NCBI RefSeq assembly: GCF_004354045.1
Contig: NZ_SMRT01000003.1
Span: 62,001 to 126,000 of the forward strand
Source: Paenibacillus piri
GTDB taxonomy: Bacteria; Bacillota; Bacilli; Paenibacillales; NBRC-103111
Reading direction: 5' to 3'
DNA: 64,000 nucleotides
The notes beneath the pieces were generated by a model. It was not told the DNA's origin. It saw only the letters and a list, made by a program, of their open reading frames with translations, and did no database searches. How positions within the stretch are numbered: the stretch's first letter is position 1; each line of letters begins with the position of its first letter. This document shows positions 26,911-36,358 of the stretch, piece after piece. The position numbers and the translations under genes are program-made.

Positions 26911-26978
26911 TCGTAAGCATCGCACAACCTTGACCAACGCGCATATCCCTTAAGGACGGCATAGCCGTTAATCTTTGG
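26911..26978 (+). repeat. REP-like hairpin repeat, copy 1 of 5
   Basis: Shares the core CGCACAACCTTGACCAACGC and CCCTTAAGGACGGC...AGCCG with copies at 41961, 48682, 54854 and 62592; the ends pair to form a long imperfect hairpin. The remainder of the gene-free stretch to 27263 shows nothing I can name with confidence. Confidence 0.65.
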
Positions 26979-27263
26979 TCAAAATGGTCAACTGAGCTTC
27001 CATTACAAGATTCGACAAGAAGGCTGCGGCGCGAGCCATATGCTTTATTTACACTGGGGCCGACAGGTTAAAATAAGTTGATTGCAGGTTGAATTCCGAC
27101 TATTGCTTCCCGGCAGCGGCCGTATTCGCCAGTAAAAACGGCGTCAAACCGGAACAAAGCCGATGTTCGTCAACAAGTTTAATTATAGCGATAGCCTGTT
27201 CTCCGGTTAGGTGTGATAATAAAATCAAATAAGTCAATCGACACAAAGTAGGGAGGACAGCTC

Positions 27264-28217
27264 ATGAGTTTACTTGCGAATAATGCAAATGCCAAAGTAA
27301 AGGTTAAACAGCGCAGCCCTTTAATGAAAGATCTGATCCGCGACAAATGGATGTACCTGATGCTGCTGCCGGGGGTGCTGTTTTTCATTATTTTCAAATA
27401 CGTCCCGATGTACGGCTTGATTATGGCCTTTCAGGACTATAAGCCGCATCTGGGGATGCTGAACAGTCCGTTTGTCGGCTTGAAGCATTTCACCCGCTTC
27501 TTCAACGAGCCTCAATTTTTGGAATTGTTCAGGAATACGGCACTGTTGGCCGTGTATAATCTGGTATTCTTTTTCCCGCTGCCGATTGTGCTCTCTCTGA
27601 TGATGAACGAGGTGCGCAGAGAGCGGTTCAAACGGTTCGTCCAAACGCTCGTTTATGTTCCCCATTTCGTGTCCTGGGTTGTTGTCGTCGGCGTATTCTA
27701 TATGCTGTTAACGACCGAAGGCGGGGTTATCAACGAAATTTTGTTCGCCATTACCGGTCAAAAAATCGCGTTCCTTCTGGAGCCGGAATGGTTCCGGACG
27801 ATGATTGTGACGCAGTCGATCTGGAAAGAAGTAGGCTGGGGCACGATCATTTTCTTGGCCGCATTGTCCGGCGTCGATCTGCAGCTGTATGAAGCCGCAC
27901 GGATGGACGGCGCCAACCGCTGGAGACAGCTGTGGCATATTACGCTTCCGGCGATCCGCAGCACGATTGTCATTTTGCTCATTTTGCGGTTAGGATCGTT
28001 CCTGGATTCCGGTTTTGAACATATTTTCCTGATGCTGGCTCCGACAAACCGCGAGGTTGGGGAAGTGTTCGACACGTACGTATATGTGAAAGGTTTGACG
28101 CAGTCGCAGTTCAGCTACAGCGCCGCGGTCGGCCTGTTCAAGTCTGTGGTCGGACTCGTTCTCGTCATCAGCGCTAACTGGCTGGCGAAAAGATTCGGTG
28201 AAGAAGGCGTCTATTAA
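27264..28217 (+). CDS. Carbohydrate ABC transporter permease, LplB family
   Basis: 317 residues; motif FKYVPMYGLIMAFQDYK near residues 44-60, coupling loop LYEAARMDGANRWRQLW, ending in FGEEGVY, all typical of LplB permeases. Start behind AGGGAGGACA. First gene of a second LplB/YtcP/LplA-type importer, downstream of the AraC-type regulator. Confidence 0.91.
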   Translation: MSLLANNANAKVKVKQRSPLMKDLIRDKWMYLMLLPGVLFFIIFKYVPMYGLIMAFQDYKPHLGMLNSPFVGLKHFTRFFNEPQFLELFRNTALLAVYNLVFFFPLPIVLSLMMNEVRRERFKRFVQTLVYVPHFVSWVVVVGVFYMLLTTEGGVINEILFAITGQKIAFLLEPEWFRTMIVTQSIWKEVGWGTIIFLAALSGVDLQLYEAARMDGANRWRQLWHITLPAIRSTIVILLILRLGSFLDSGFEHIFLMLAPTNREVGEVFDTYVYVKGLTQSQFSYSAAVGLFKSVVGLVLVISANWLAKRFGEEGVY

Positions 28218-28249
28218 AATATAGCTGGAGATAAGGAGGCTGAACCTAT

Positions 28250-29122
28250 ATGAATCACGATAATACTTTGGGCAATAAAATTTTTGACGGCGTTAACTAT
28301 ATCGTATTGTCGGTCATCGCATTGATTACGATTCTTCCCTTTATTTATATTTTGGCGGTTTCGTTCACGAGCCCGCATGAGGTAGCCAAGGGCGGATTTA
28401 TTTTATTCCCGAAGGAATGGTCGTTATCGGCTTACAAATACATTTTCTCGACGAACACGCTCATTAGAAGCTTGGGCGTTTCGATTTACATTACGGTGGT
28501 GGGAACGGCGATCAACCTGCTGCTCACCTCGCTGATGGCTTACCCGCTGGCCCGCCCTACACTGCGCGGCCGGCAAACGATATTGATGGCCGTTTTGTTT
28601 ACGATGCTGTTCAGCGGCGGGCTGATTCCGACCTATTTTGTAGTCAAAGGGATGGGTCTGACGAATACGCTGTGGTCGCTTATGATTCCGAATGCGATCA
28701 GCGCGTTTAACCTGATTGTCTTGAAAAACTTTTTCCAGCAAATTCCTGACGGCCTGGAAGATTCCGCGCGGATCGACGGCTGCAGCGATGTCGGCGTATT
28801 GTTCCGGATCGTGCTTCCGTTGTCCCTGCCGGCTATGGCGACGTTCGGACTGTTCTACGCGGTAACGCATTGGAACCAATTCTTTAACGCAATCATGTAC
28901 ATTAACGACAATACCAAATGGCCGGTGCAGGTGCTGCTGCGCGAAATCGTTATTTTGGCGCAAAGCCGGATCGGCGACACAAGCTTCGAGGAGACGGAGA
29001 TTCAGCCTTTGACCATTCGGATGGCTGTTATCGTGTTCGCGACGATTCCGATCATGCTGGTTTACCCGTTCCTGCAGAAGCATTTTGCCAAAGGGGTTAT
29101 GCTCGGTTCGGTTAAAGGCTGA
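28250..29122 (+). CDS. Carbohydrate ABC transporter permease, YtcP/LplC family
   Basis: 290 residues with six likely membrane segments, coupling loop GLEDSARIDGCSDVGVLFRI and C-terminal FAKGVMLGSVKG. AAGGAGG precedes the ATG. Partner of the permease just upstream (32-bp gap). Confidence 0.91.
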   Translation: MNHDNTLGNKIFDGVNYIVLSVIALITILPFIYILAVSFTSPHEVAKGGFILFPKEWSLSAYKYIFSTNTLIRSLGVSIYITVVGTAINLLLTSLMAYPLARPTLRGRQTILMAVLFTMLFSGGLIPTYFVVKGMGLTNTLWSLMIPNAISAFNLIVLKNFFQQIPDGLEDSARIDGCSDVGVLFRIVLPLSLPAMATFGLFYAVTHWNQFFNAIMYINDNTKWPVQVLLREIVILAQSRIGDTSFEETEIQPLTIRMAVIVFATIPIMLVYPFLQKHFAKGVMLGSVKG

Positions 29123-29181
29123 TAAAGCGTACGGCTTATCGAAAATGACAAGGCGAGAACAGCGCTGCGGGGGGATATGGC

Positions 29182-30681
29182 ATGAAGGCAAGGCCGTCTA
29201 TGGCTATGGCTTGCGCAGTTGCTGCGACGGCCGCGATGACCGCTTGCAGCGGAGAGTCCCGGCAAGCGGCTGCGCTGCCTGAGCAAGCCCCGCTGCCGCT
29301 GTCCATCGCCGTGGCGCAGGTCGGCGAGGTGCCCGACAAAGGAAACGAAATCGAGCGCCTCATCGAGTCTTATACGAACACGAAGCTGGATATTCAGTGG
29401 ATTCCGAATGCTGCCTATACCGACAAAATAAACGTGCTCATTGCCTCCAACGAGCTGCCGAAGCTGCTGAGGGCGGAATATACGCCGCATATCATCGGAG
29501 CGATGCAGGCGGATTTGTTCTGGGAGCTCGGGCCTTTTTTGCCGCAATATCCGAATTTAAGCGCCCAGCATGCCCAGTATTACGATAATGTTTCCGTAAA
29601 CGGCAAAATATACGGCATTCCCAACTTCCGCGATATCGGGCGGGCCGCGTTCATTTACCGCAAAGATTGGATGGACCGGTTGGGGCTGCGGCAGCCGGAA
29701 ACGATTGACGATTGGTACGAGGTCTTAAAGGCGCTCGCGTTGAAGGATCCGGATCAAAACGGCAAAAACGATACGTACGGCTTGCTCCTGTACAAGAAGT
29801 ACAACGAAGGACAGGCTTCGCTGATGAGCAGATTGGCCGTCTGCCTAGGAACGCCAAACAAGTGGACGATCGAGAACGGCAGCTTTGTTCCGGATTTCAT
29901 GACGAAGGAGTACGAGGACGTGCTGAAGCTGTTCCGGCGGCTGTACGGCGAAAAGCTGATCAATCCGGATTTCGCCGTACTCGACCAGACGGAAGCGGAG
30001 AAGCTGTACGACTCCGGGCGGGCCGGGATTCGCGTCGCCGTCGCGCAAAACGCGAAAAGCCAGCAGGACCGACTGTCCAGGACGGATCCGTGGGCTGTCG
30101 TCGACGTCGAGCCGATGCGCGGGCCCGGGGGCATCCGCGTTGCCGGGGAAACGGGCAATAACGGCTTCTACGTCATCCCGAGATCGTCGGTCAAAACCGG
30201 AGAAGACGTCAAAAAGGTGCTGGCGTTTCTGGATCATATGATGGACCCGCAGATGGCCGCCTTGCTGCTTCGCGGTATTGAAGGCAAGCATTATGTCAAG
30301 TCCGGCGACAAAACCGAGTACAAGGATTTTACCGCTTTTCAACGGGATGTGAAGCCTTACCGCGACAATTTGCCGCAGATTGAAGGCTATAACGTTCCGC
30401 CGCTGAAAGACACGCCGCTTGGCGAGAAAGCCCAACAGATCGCTGAGGACAACATCCGGTATGTGCTGCCGAACCCGGCGTTGAACCTGCTGTCCACGAC
30501 ATATGCCGAGCGCGGCAGAGAGCTGGAGCAGCTGATCGGCGACGCTCAAACCCGCTACATTATGGGGAAATTGGACGATGCCGGCTGGAAGGTGGAAATC
30601 GAGCGATGGAAACAGGCGGGCGGCAAGGATATTATGGCCGAGTATAAGGCCGATTACGAAAGGATACATCCTTCGAAATAA
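29182..30681 (+). CDS. Solute-binding lipoprotein of the LplA type
   Basis: 499 residues. Signal with lipobox MTAC (Cys22), then a long binding-protein domain. Only a GGGGGGA run stands as ribosome site. Together with the two permeases it forms an importer lacking an own ATPase. Downstream dehydrogenase gene suggests a sugar or sugar-alcohol ligand. Confidence 0.88.
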   Translation: MKARPSMAMACAVAATAAMTACSGESRQAAALPEQAPLPLSIAVAQVGEVPDKGNEIERLIESYTNTKLDIQWIPNAAYTDKINVLIASNELPKLLRAEYTPHIIGAMQADLFWELGPFLPQYPNLSAQHAQYYDNVSVNGKIYGIPNFRDIGRAAFIYRKDWMDRLGLRQPETIDDWYEVLKALALKDPDQNGKNDTYGLLLYKKYNEGQASLMSRLAVCLGTPNKWTIENGSFVPDFMTKEYEDVLKLFRRLYGEKLINPDFAVLDQTEAEKLYDSGRAGIRVAVAQNAKSQQDRLSRTDPWAVVDVEPMRGPGGIRVAGETGNNGFYVIPRSSVKTGEDVKKVLAFLDHMMDPQMAALLLRGIEGKHYVKSGDKTEYKDFTAFQRDVKPYRDNLPQIEGYNVPPLKDTPLGEKAQQIAEDNIRYVLPNPALNLLSTTYAERGRELEQLIGDAQTRYIMGKLDDAGWKVEIERWKQAGGKDIMAEYKADYERIHPSK

Positions 30682-30773
30682 GCGACACATCCGAAATTGG
30701 CAAGCTCGCGGCGCAGCTGCGTTATTATAATCTTCATCTTATTCTAAATCTTAATTGCAAAGGTGGGCTTAAC

Positions 30774-32081
30774 ATGAAAAAAAGATATGCGGTTTGCGGA
30801 GTCAGCAACCGGGCTATGTCGATGTTTATCGGACCTATGCTGAATACTTTTACGAATCATTGCGAAGTGGTGGGATTGCTGGATATCGATGCGAGGCGCC
30901 ACACGATATGCAAAGACAAATTTCCTTCGCTGGCCGACGTACGCGAATACGGTCCGGACGATTTTAAACGAATGGTCGCCGAAACGAAGCCTGACGTTAT
31001 TATCGTAACGGGTCGTGACGACACGCATGCCGGCTATATCGTTCAGGCGTTGGAGCATGATCTGGACGTACTGACCGAGAAGCCGATGGCGACGACGGGG
31101 GCGGATTGCCGCAGGATTATGGATGCCGAGGCGAAAAGCAAAGGCAAAGTGACCGTCACGTTCAACTACCGTTATGCGCCGATCCATACGAAAATTAAAG
31201 AAATGGTGCTGGATGGCAAGTTGGGCCGCATCACATCGGTCGATTTGAACTGGTACATCGATACGTACCATGGCGCAAGCTACTTCAAGCGCTGGAACCG
31301 CATCCGCGAAAATTCCGGCGGCTTGTCCATTCATAAAAGCTCGCATCATTTCGATCTGGTCAACTGGTGGATCGGACAAAGACCGGTGGAAGCTTTTGCG
31401 TTCGGGGCATTGAATTACTACGGTCCGGAAGGCGAGCTGAATCCGAAGAAAGAGGATGGACGCCATTGCAGCACCTGTGAGGTGAAGCAGGACTGCAGCT
31501 ATTATACCCGTTGGTCGACACGCAGCCGAAATTTGAATGTCAAGGACGACCATCTGGGAGCCGTAGGCAATATGAGACCGACCGAGGCTTACAGCAACTA
31601 CCGTCCGGACGCCTGTATTTTCGACTCCGAGATCAATATCGAGGATACGTACACGGCTACGGTCCGTTACGATCAAGGGGCTCTGCTCAGCTACTCCGTC
31701 AACTTTTCCGTGCCGTACGAAGGCTACCGTCTGGCGATCAACGGAACGAAGGGCAGATTGGAAACGACGGAATTCCACATGCCTGCAAGGGTGCCTTTCC
31801 CGACGCCGGTGCAAACTATCGATTACTTCCCGCTGTTCGGCTCGAAGGAAACGATTCATGTTGTGCATCGCGAAGGCGGACATGGCGGAGGCGACCCGGT
31901 GCTGCTTGAGGATTTGTTCCTCGGACCGGATCCGAAACGTCCTTACACGATTTTGTCCGGCAGTCTGGATGGAGCCGATTCCATCGGTACAGGCGAAGCG
32001 GTATGGCGTTCCGTCAAGGAAAAAAGACCGGTGCGAATCGACGAAGTTTTATCGGGAAATCTTACGCTATCCTCCAAATAG
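30774..32081 (+). CDS. Gfo/Idh/MocA-family oxidoreductase
   Basis: 435 residues. N-terminal Rossmann-like NAD(P)-binding domain (start KKRYAVCGVSNRA replaces the usual G-x-G-x-x-G), EKPMA motif near residue 102-106 that is typical of the family, and a C-terminal alpha/beta domain. A cysteine cluster CSTC...C at about residues 231-240 (C-x2-C-x6-C) is an extra feature that could bind a metal. Family members oxidise or reduce sugars and inositols with NAD(P). Last gene of the importer operon. Confidence 0.9.
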   Translation: MKKRYAVCGVSNRAMSMFIGPMLNTFTNHCEVVGLLDIDARRHTICKDKFPSLADVREYGPDDFKRMVAETKPDVIIVTGRDDTHAGYIVQALEHDLDVLTEKPMATTGADCRRIMDAEAKSKGKVTVTFNYRYAPIHTKIKEMVLDGKLGRITSVDLNWYIDTYHGASYFKRWNRIRENSGGLSIHKSSHHFDLVNWWIGQRPVEAFAFGALNYYGPEGELNPKKEDGRHCSTCEVKQDCSYYTRWSTRSRNLNVKDDHLGAVGNMRPTEAYSNYRPDACIFDSEINIEDTYTATVRYDQGALLSYSVNFSVPYEGYRLAINGTKGRLETTEFHMPARVPFPTPVQTIDYFPLFGSKETIHVVHREGGHGGGDPVLLEDLFLGPDPKRPYTILSGSLDGADSIGTGEAVWRSVKEKRPVRIDEVLSGNLTLSSK

Positions 32082-32107
32082 GACGGGAATGATCCGGCAA
32101 TCGATCC

Positions 32108-32142
32108 AAGAACTCCATGCGCAACAATGGCGTGGAGTTCTT
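32108..32142 (+). terminator. Hairpin downstream of the oxidoreductase gene
   Basis: AAGAACTCCA pairs perfectly with TGGAGTTCTT around a 15-base loop, followed by a modest T-rich tail. Confidence 0.6.
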
Positions 32143-32308
32143 TGCTTGTTGTACTTATCCTGGGCCGTCGCTACCTTCGGTTTTTATTTCTCGGGAAATA
32201 TCGACATTGGATCGGCAGCCGGAAAAGGGATTTAGCGGCGGTTGTGGATGGGGACTTCCGGAGTCCAATACTAACGTTTAAGTAACTATATTACGTTTAG
32301 GAAACGAT

Positions 32309-32329
32309 CTTTCAATTTGCGATTGAAAG
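32309..32329. promoter_or_regulatory. Inverted repeat before the MFS gene
   Basis: CTTTCAAT-TTGCG-ATTGAAAG, perfect 8-bp arms with a 5-base spacer, 45 bp upstream of the transporter start. Size and place fit an operator for a small repressor (for example MarR or TetR type), but no regulator gene is adjacent. Confidence 0.45.
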
Positions 32330-32374
32330 GGGTACCATTAACGATAAATCATATAACGTATCGGAGTGGTCGGT

Positions 32375-33592
32375 ATGGAACCGTGGAAGCGAACGATGTG
32401 GATACTGTGGGTAGGCGTGCTGCTCTGCAGCTCCAGCTATACGATGTCGGTGCCTTTTCTGCCGTTGTTTTTGCTGGATCTTGGGGTGGACCAAGGAACG
32501 GTCAATCTGTGGGCGGGAATCGTATATTCCTCTTCCTTCCTTGTCGGGGCGATCATGGCGCCCTTCTGGGGCTCTCTGGCCGATCGCTACGGAAAACGCA
32601 AAATGGTCATTCGCGCCGGATTGAGCATCGCGGTCATATACGCATTATTCTCGATAGTCCAAAATCCGTGGCAGCTGATGGGAGTCAGGCTGCTGCACGG
32701 CTTTGTCGGCGGTTTCGTTCCGGCTTCCATGGCTATCGTCGCCTCGAAGACGCCGGAGCAGCATATGGGCTGGAGTCTCGGCATGATGCAGGCGGGAACG
32801 ATGTCCGGCGGCATTCTCGGTCCGCTCTTTGGCGGGATATTGGCGGATTGGTTCGGACTAAGGATGTCGTTCGTCGTGGCGGCCTGCATTATTTTGACTG
32901 CTGCGTTGGCCGTTATTTTCTGGGTGGACGAAGGGAAAAACGGCAATCAGGCGAGCGCCGCCAAGGTCGGCGTACTCCAGACGTGGAAGGAAGCGGCGGG
33001 CAACCGGATGTTGATGCTTATGCTGCTGCTGCTGTTTATTTTCCAGCTGTCGATTAATATGATCCAGCCGTTTCTTACTCTACATATCGCCGATCTTCAA
33101 GGGAAGCTGCAGGGAGCCGTGCTGACATCGGGCATTATTTTCTCTATCATCGGTATCGCCGGCATTATCGCTTCGCCTTTCTGGGGAAAGATCGGGCAAA
33201 AATACAGTTATACATATATCCTTTGCATTTGTCTGCTGATCGCAGGCGCCGTAGAATCTACACAATATTTCGTTCAGCAGCTGTGGCTGTTTACGGCTGT
33301 GCAGTTTATTTTCGGGTTTTTCATGTCAGGCGTCACGCCTTCCATTAACACGATGGTCATCAATCATACGGATGCCGAGTTCCGCGGCCGCTCCTTCGGG
33401 TTAACGACGAGCGCCAACCAGTTCGGGGCGATGGCCGGGCCGTTAATCGGCGGCGTACTTGGTCTCGGTCTTAATATTCATTGGATTTTTGTCGCGACGG
33501 GACTGCTGCTGGTCGTTACCGGCGCAGTCGTACACGTGAGCTCCAGGCAGGCCGCACAGAAGGGCAAGGAATGGGAGGCGAGCACGCATTGA
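32375..33592 (+). CDS. MFS transporter (multidrug-efflux-like)
   Basis: 405 residues with about twelve hydrophobic segments; the loop 2-3 motif GSLADRYGKRK (about 65-75) is the MFS signature. Such proteins export drugs or metabolites with proton exchange. ATG at 32375 follows CGGAGTG; an earlier GTG at 32366 overlaps that site. The next gene starts within its stop. Confidence 0.88.
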   Translation: MEPWKRTMWILWVGVLLCSSSYTMSVPFLPLFLLDLGVDQGTVNLWAGIVYSSSFLVGAIMAPFWGSLADRYGKRKMVIRAGLSIAVIYALFSIVQNPWQLMGVRLLHGFVGGFVPASMAIVASKTPEQHMGWSLGMMQAGTMSGGILGPLFGGILADWFGLRMSFVVAACIILTAALAVIFWVDEGKNGNQASAAKVGVLQTWKEAAGNRMLMLMLLLLFIFQLSINMIQPFLTLHIADLQGKLQGAVLTSGIIFSIIGIAGIIASPFWGKIGQKYSYTYILCICLLIAGAVESTQYFVQQLWLFTAVQFIFGFFMSGVTPSINTMVINHTDAEFRGRSFGLTTSANQFGAMAGPLIGGVLGLGLNIHWIFVATGLLLVVTGAVVHVSSRQAAQKGKEWEASTH

Positions 33593-33897
33593 TCAAATGG
33601 CTGGCATTTTTCGCGGAGTTTGCCCGGTTTATCGTCATTTTCGCGCTCGGGCTGGCGATTTTGGGTGAAGTGGAAGGGGCGATTTACAGCATGATTGGCG
33701 TCGCGCCCGGCGGGAATATGTGGTGGATGGCCGGACTCGCTAATGTGCTGCTCCTGCAAATCGTTTACCGCAATCGGCTGCAATTTTCCGGCTGGTTGAA
33801 AAGCCCGGCGAACCGGAAGCTGTCCGGACGGACGACGATGCTGCTGGCAAGCGTTTCGCTGCTGCTTCTGCTTATTGCGTCATGCTTGCCCGGATGA
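33589..33897 (+). CDS. Small membrane protein of unknown function
   Basis: 102 residues from a TTG start (33589) that overlaps the MFS stop codon (TTGA), with GGGAGG 10 bases before. An ATG at 33574 in the same frame is the alternative but has a poorer site. Three hydrophobic segments (about 5-25, 45-60, 82-98). Not recognised. Coupling suggests a function with the MFS protein. Confidence 0.65.
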   Translation: MIKWLAFFAEFARFIVIFALGLAILGEVEGAIYSMIGVAPGGNMWWMAGLANVLLLQIVYRNRLQFSGWLKSPANRKLSGRTTMLLASVSLLLLLIASCLPG

Positions 33898-33925
33898 AGC
33901 AGGCATATAGATTTAAGGCCGGATG

Positions 33926-33957
33926 GAAGGAGCCGGGAGCTAATCCCGGCTTCTTTT
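33926..33957 (+). terminator. Terminator of the MFS operon
   Basis: AGCCGGGA-GCTAA-TCCCGGCT stem followed by TCTTTTTT. Confidence 0.85.
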
Positions 33958-34018
33958 TTATGGCTGGGCCGCATAAACTGTAACGTACAGGCTGGCGGCA
34001 ACCGTAAGGTTTACGCTA

Positions 34019-34134
34019 GTGAACTCGTTCAGCATTGCTGAACATCGGGGAATCAGATGGGGACTCTACCTCACCTGATTCAAGGCCCACCTTAGAGGTG
34101 GGGGTCTTAACCCGATAAAGTCGTAATCGGATAA
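34019..34134 (+). repeat. 116-bp multi-hairpin interspersed repeat, copy D
   Basis: Fourth copy, same length as the others. One C-to-T change in the second hairpin (CCTCACC) keeps pairing as a wobble. It lies between the MFS terminator and yunB; the rest of the gap up to 34242 shows no recognised element. Confidence 0.9.
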
Positions 34135-34242
34135 CCGGCCAGTCGCGTCAGGCCATTCGATTGATCGCTGAAATCGGATAAGCCGGGGAGCTTTCCGGCG
34201 TACGTGCCGCTGCAGCAAATATGTACAGGGGGAGCCGCATAC

Positions 34243-35031
34243 ATGCTTGTGCTTAGGCGAAGATGGAGAAGCAGACCCGCAGGTTCCAAAAAGATCAAAC
34301 GCAACTTTATACTGCTGTTGATTATCGTGTTTTTGTTTTCGCTCCAATCCTATATTTATATTGAGAAAAATTTGAAGCCGCCATTGACGAATCTGGCGAA
34401 AGTACGGGTCAAGCAGATCGCGACGCAGTCCATCAATACGGCGATCTCCGACCGGATTGCCAGAAACACCAATTTTGAAAAGCTCATCGACTGGAAAACC
34501 GACCGCAACGGTAAAATTACGGGCTTCATGCTGAATTATGCAGAGCATATGAGAATTACAGCCGATACGATAAAAACGGTACAGGATCAGCTCAGCAGTC
34601 TGAAAAGCATCCCGGAGCATATTCCGTTAGGGCAGGCGCTGAACAGCCCGATTCTGGCCTCCTTCGGACCGGACATTCCGATCCGGCTCGTGCCGGCCGG
34701 CGCGGTTAAGGTGGATTTGGACACGCGACCGCAAAATGTCGGAATCAACATGATTCTCGTTGAGGTATATATCCGGATTACCGCGGAGGTATCGGTAATT
34801 ATTCCTTTGGATACGGTGCCGGAAGTGGTGGAGACGGAGGTGCCGATCTCGTATGCGCTGGTCGTGGGGGATGTGCCGACATATTATTTTGACGCCAAAG
34901 GCAATCCGGCCGGCGGCAGCCCGGCACTGCCGCCGGGCGTTACTTTGCCGCAGCTGAGTCTCCCCAAAGCATCGAATCCGGCTTCGGGCGGCGAACATGG
35001 CGAAGGTCCCGCGAAGGAGGAAAAGAAATAA
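34243..35031 (+). CDS. yunB: Sporulation protein YunB
   Basis: 262 residues. Basic N-terminus, one membrane segment (about residues 22-40: NFILLLIIVFLFSLQSYIYI), then an extracytoplasmic domain of the YunB type. In Bacillus subtilis yunB is expressed in the mother cell and is needed for normal spore formation. ATG at 34243 follows GGGGGAG; an upstream start at 34204 would give a non-conserved extension. Neighbour lytH is convergent. Confidence 0.88.
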   Translation: MLVLRRRWRSRPAGSKKIKRNFILLLIIVFLFSLQSYIYIEKNLKPPLTNLAKVRVKQIATQSINTAISDRIARNTNFEKLIDWKTDRNGKITGFMLNYAEHMRITADTIKTVQDQLSSLKSIPEHIPLGQALNSPILASFGPDIPIRLVPAGAVKVDLDTRPQNVGINMILVEVYIRITAEVSVIIPLDTVPEVVETEVPISYALVVGDVPTYYFDAKGNPAGGSPALPPGVTLPQLSLPKASNPASGGEHGEGPAKEEKK

Positions 35032-35093
35032 CGACCGTTTTAGCTGCATGCTTGCGAAATCGCAGGCGAAGACGTTGGACTGAGCGATCAAAT

Positions 35094-35127
35094 GAAGCGT
35101 ATCCTCAGCATACATGAGATACGCTTC
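35094..35127. terminator. Terminator between convergent yunB and lytH
   Basis: GAAGCGTATC and GATACGCTTC form a perfect 10-bp stem with a 14-base loop; usable from both sides although the T-runs are short. Confidence 0.65.
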
Positions 35128-35162
35128 TTAGGTTAGTCGGGCATGGAATGAATAGAGGAACG

Positions 35163-36197
35163 CTATTTTTTGCTGCGCAATCGTTCTTCCCGTTCCCATT
35201 TGCGCAAAAACGGATACGGATCGAACGACCAGTCCGTCAAGCCGTTATCGCGGTACAAGCCGTAATGCAAATGCGGGGGAAATTTGCCTGATGTGCCCGG
35301 TTTGCCGTACCCTGAACTGCCGACCCAGCCGATTACTTGTCCGGGCTTGACGATATCTCCTTGTTTAACTTCCTTACTGTAGCCCGACAAATGGGCAAAG
35401 TAGTGATACACATTGCTCAAATCGCGGATGCCGACCCGCCAGCCCCCGTAAGGATTCCAGCCCATAACCTCGATAATGCCGTAGGTCGCGCTTCGGACAG
35501 GCACGCCGTACCCGGCGAACAGATCGGTTCCCTCATGAATGCGGAAGCCTCCCCAGCCGCGGCTTGCCCCCCAGGTACTGCGGTATGTATAATCGGCCTT
35601 CAGCGGCATTACGAACGTATGCTCGTGCAAATCGAGCGTATCGAACTTGGAGTAGATGCCGGCGAACTGCTGTATTCTTTCGACGCTGCGCGTATTTTGA
35701 TAATATTCCCATAAGCCGATTCTCAGATCCTCCTGAGCCGTGCCGCGCTTGAGCATATACATGGCCATGGAGTAGAGTACGTCAAGGCCGTTTTTACGGT
35801 CGGCAAGCCCATCGCCGGAGCCGTCCCTGCCCATCCCGTCGAACAGGGCGATGCTTGCTTCAACCGTGTCTTCATGATCGGGATTCATCATCCCGCACCA
35901 TTGGAGTTCCGTAATATAAATTCCGGTGGTCGTATTATCCACGGTCCGTTTTTTGGCCAGGTTGATCGTCCGCTCGTATTGGTCGACGGCAGCCAAGTAA
36001 TACCACGGAATTCCGGTTAAAGCGCTGACTTTTTCAAACGTATCTTTCCGTTCGGCGAAAATGGCTTTCATCGACTTCGTTTCGGCAGGCGCATTGTTTG
36101 CCTTCTTCTCGGGAGCGGCCTGCGCCGGCCATACCCCAAGCAGGACAGTTCCACATATCGTTGCCATAATTATGGATTGCTTCCAATATTGAGCCAT
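35163..36197 (-). CDS. lytH: M23-family cell-wall endopeptidase, LytH-like
   Basis: 344 residues. N-terminal signal sequence (cleavage near AQA-A, residue 27), a helical region of about 170 residues, then an M23/LytM metallopeptidase domain with HEGTD (first metal ligands, near residue 236-240) and HLHYG (near 316-320). In B. subtilis LytH is a sporulation L-alanyl-D-glutamate endopeptidase encoded next to yunB, as here. A CATATCCTA sequence at complement 36241-36249 matches the sigma-K -10 pattern CATANNNTA but a -35 is unclear. Confidence 0.85.
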   Translation of the reverse strand: MAQYWKQSIIMATICGTVLLGVWPAQAAPEKKANNAPAETKSMKAIFAERKDTFEKVSALTGIPWYYLAAVDQYERTINLAKKRTVDNTTTGIYITELQWCGMMNPDHEDTVEASIALFDGMGRDGSGDGLADRKNGLDVLYSMAMYMLKRGTAQEDLRIGLWEYYQNTRSVERIQQFAGIYSKFDTLDLHEHTFVMPLKADYTYRSTWGASRGWGGFRIHEGTDLFAGYGVPVRSATYGIIEVMGWNPYGGWRVGIRDLSNVYHYFAHLSGYSKEVKQGDIVKPGQVIGWVGSSGYGKPGTSGKFPPHLHYGLYRDNGLTDWSFDPYPFLRKWEREERLRSKK

Positions 36198-36358
36198 GTC
36201 CGGTTAACCTCCATCGTCGGCCAGTAATTGTGTATGGGATTAGGATATGGAGCTTCAGCTTCTTTTATCCAATTGAAACCCGGAAACAGGAGGATCTATC
36301 CGGTTGCCGGTCTTTTTGAACGCGGTCGCTCATCCTTGAATAGACGACGATCGACGTT

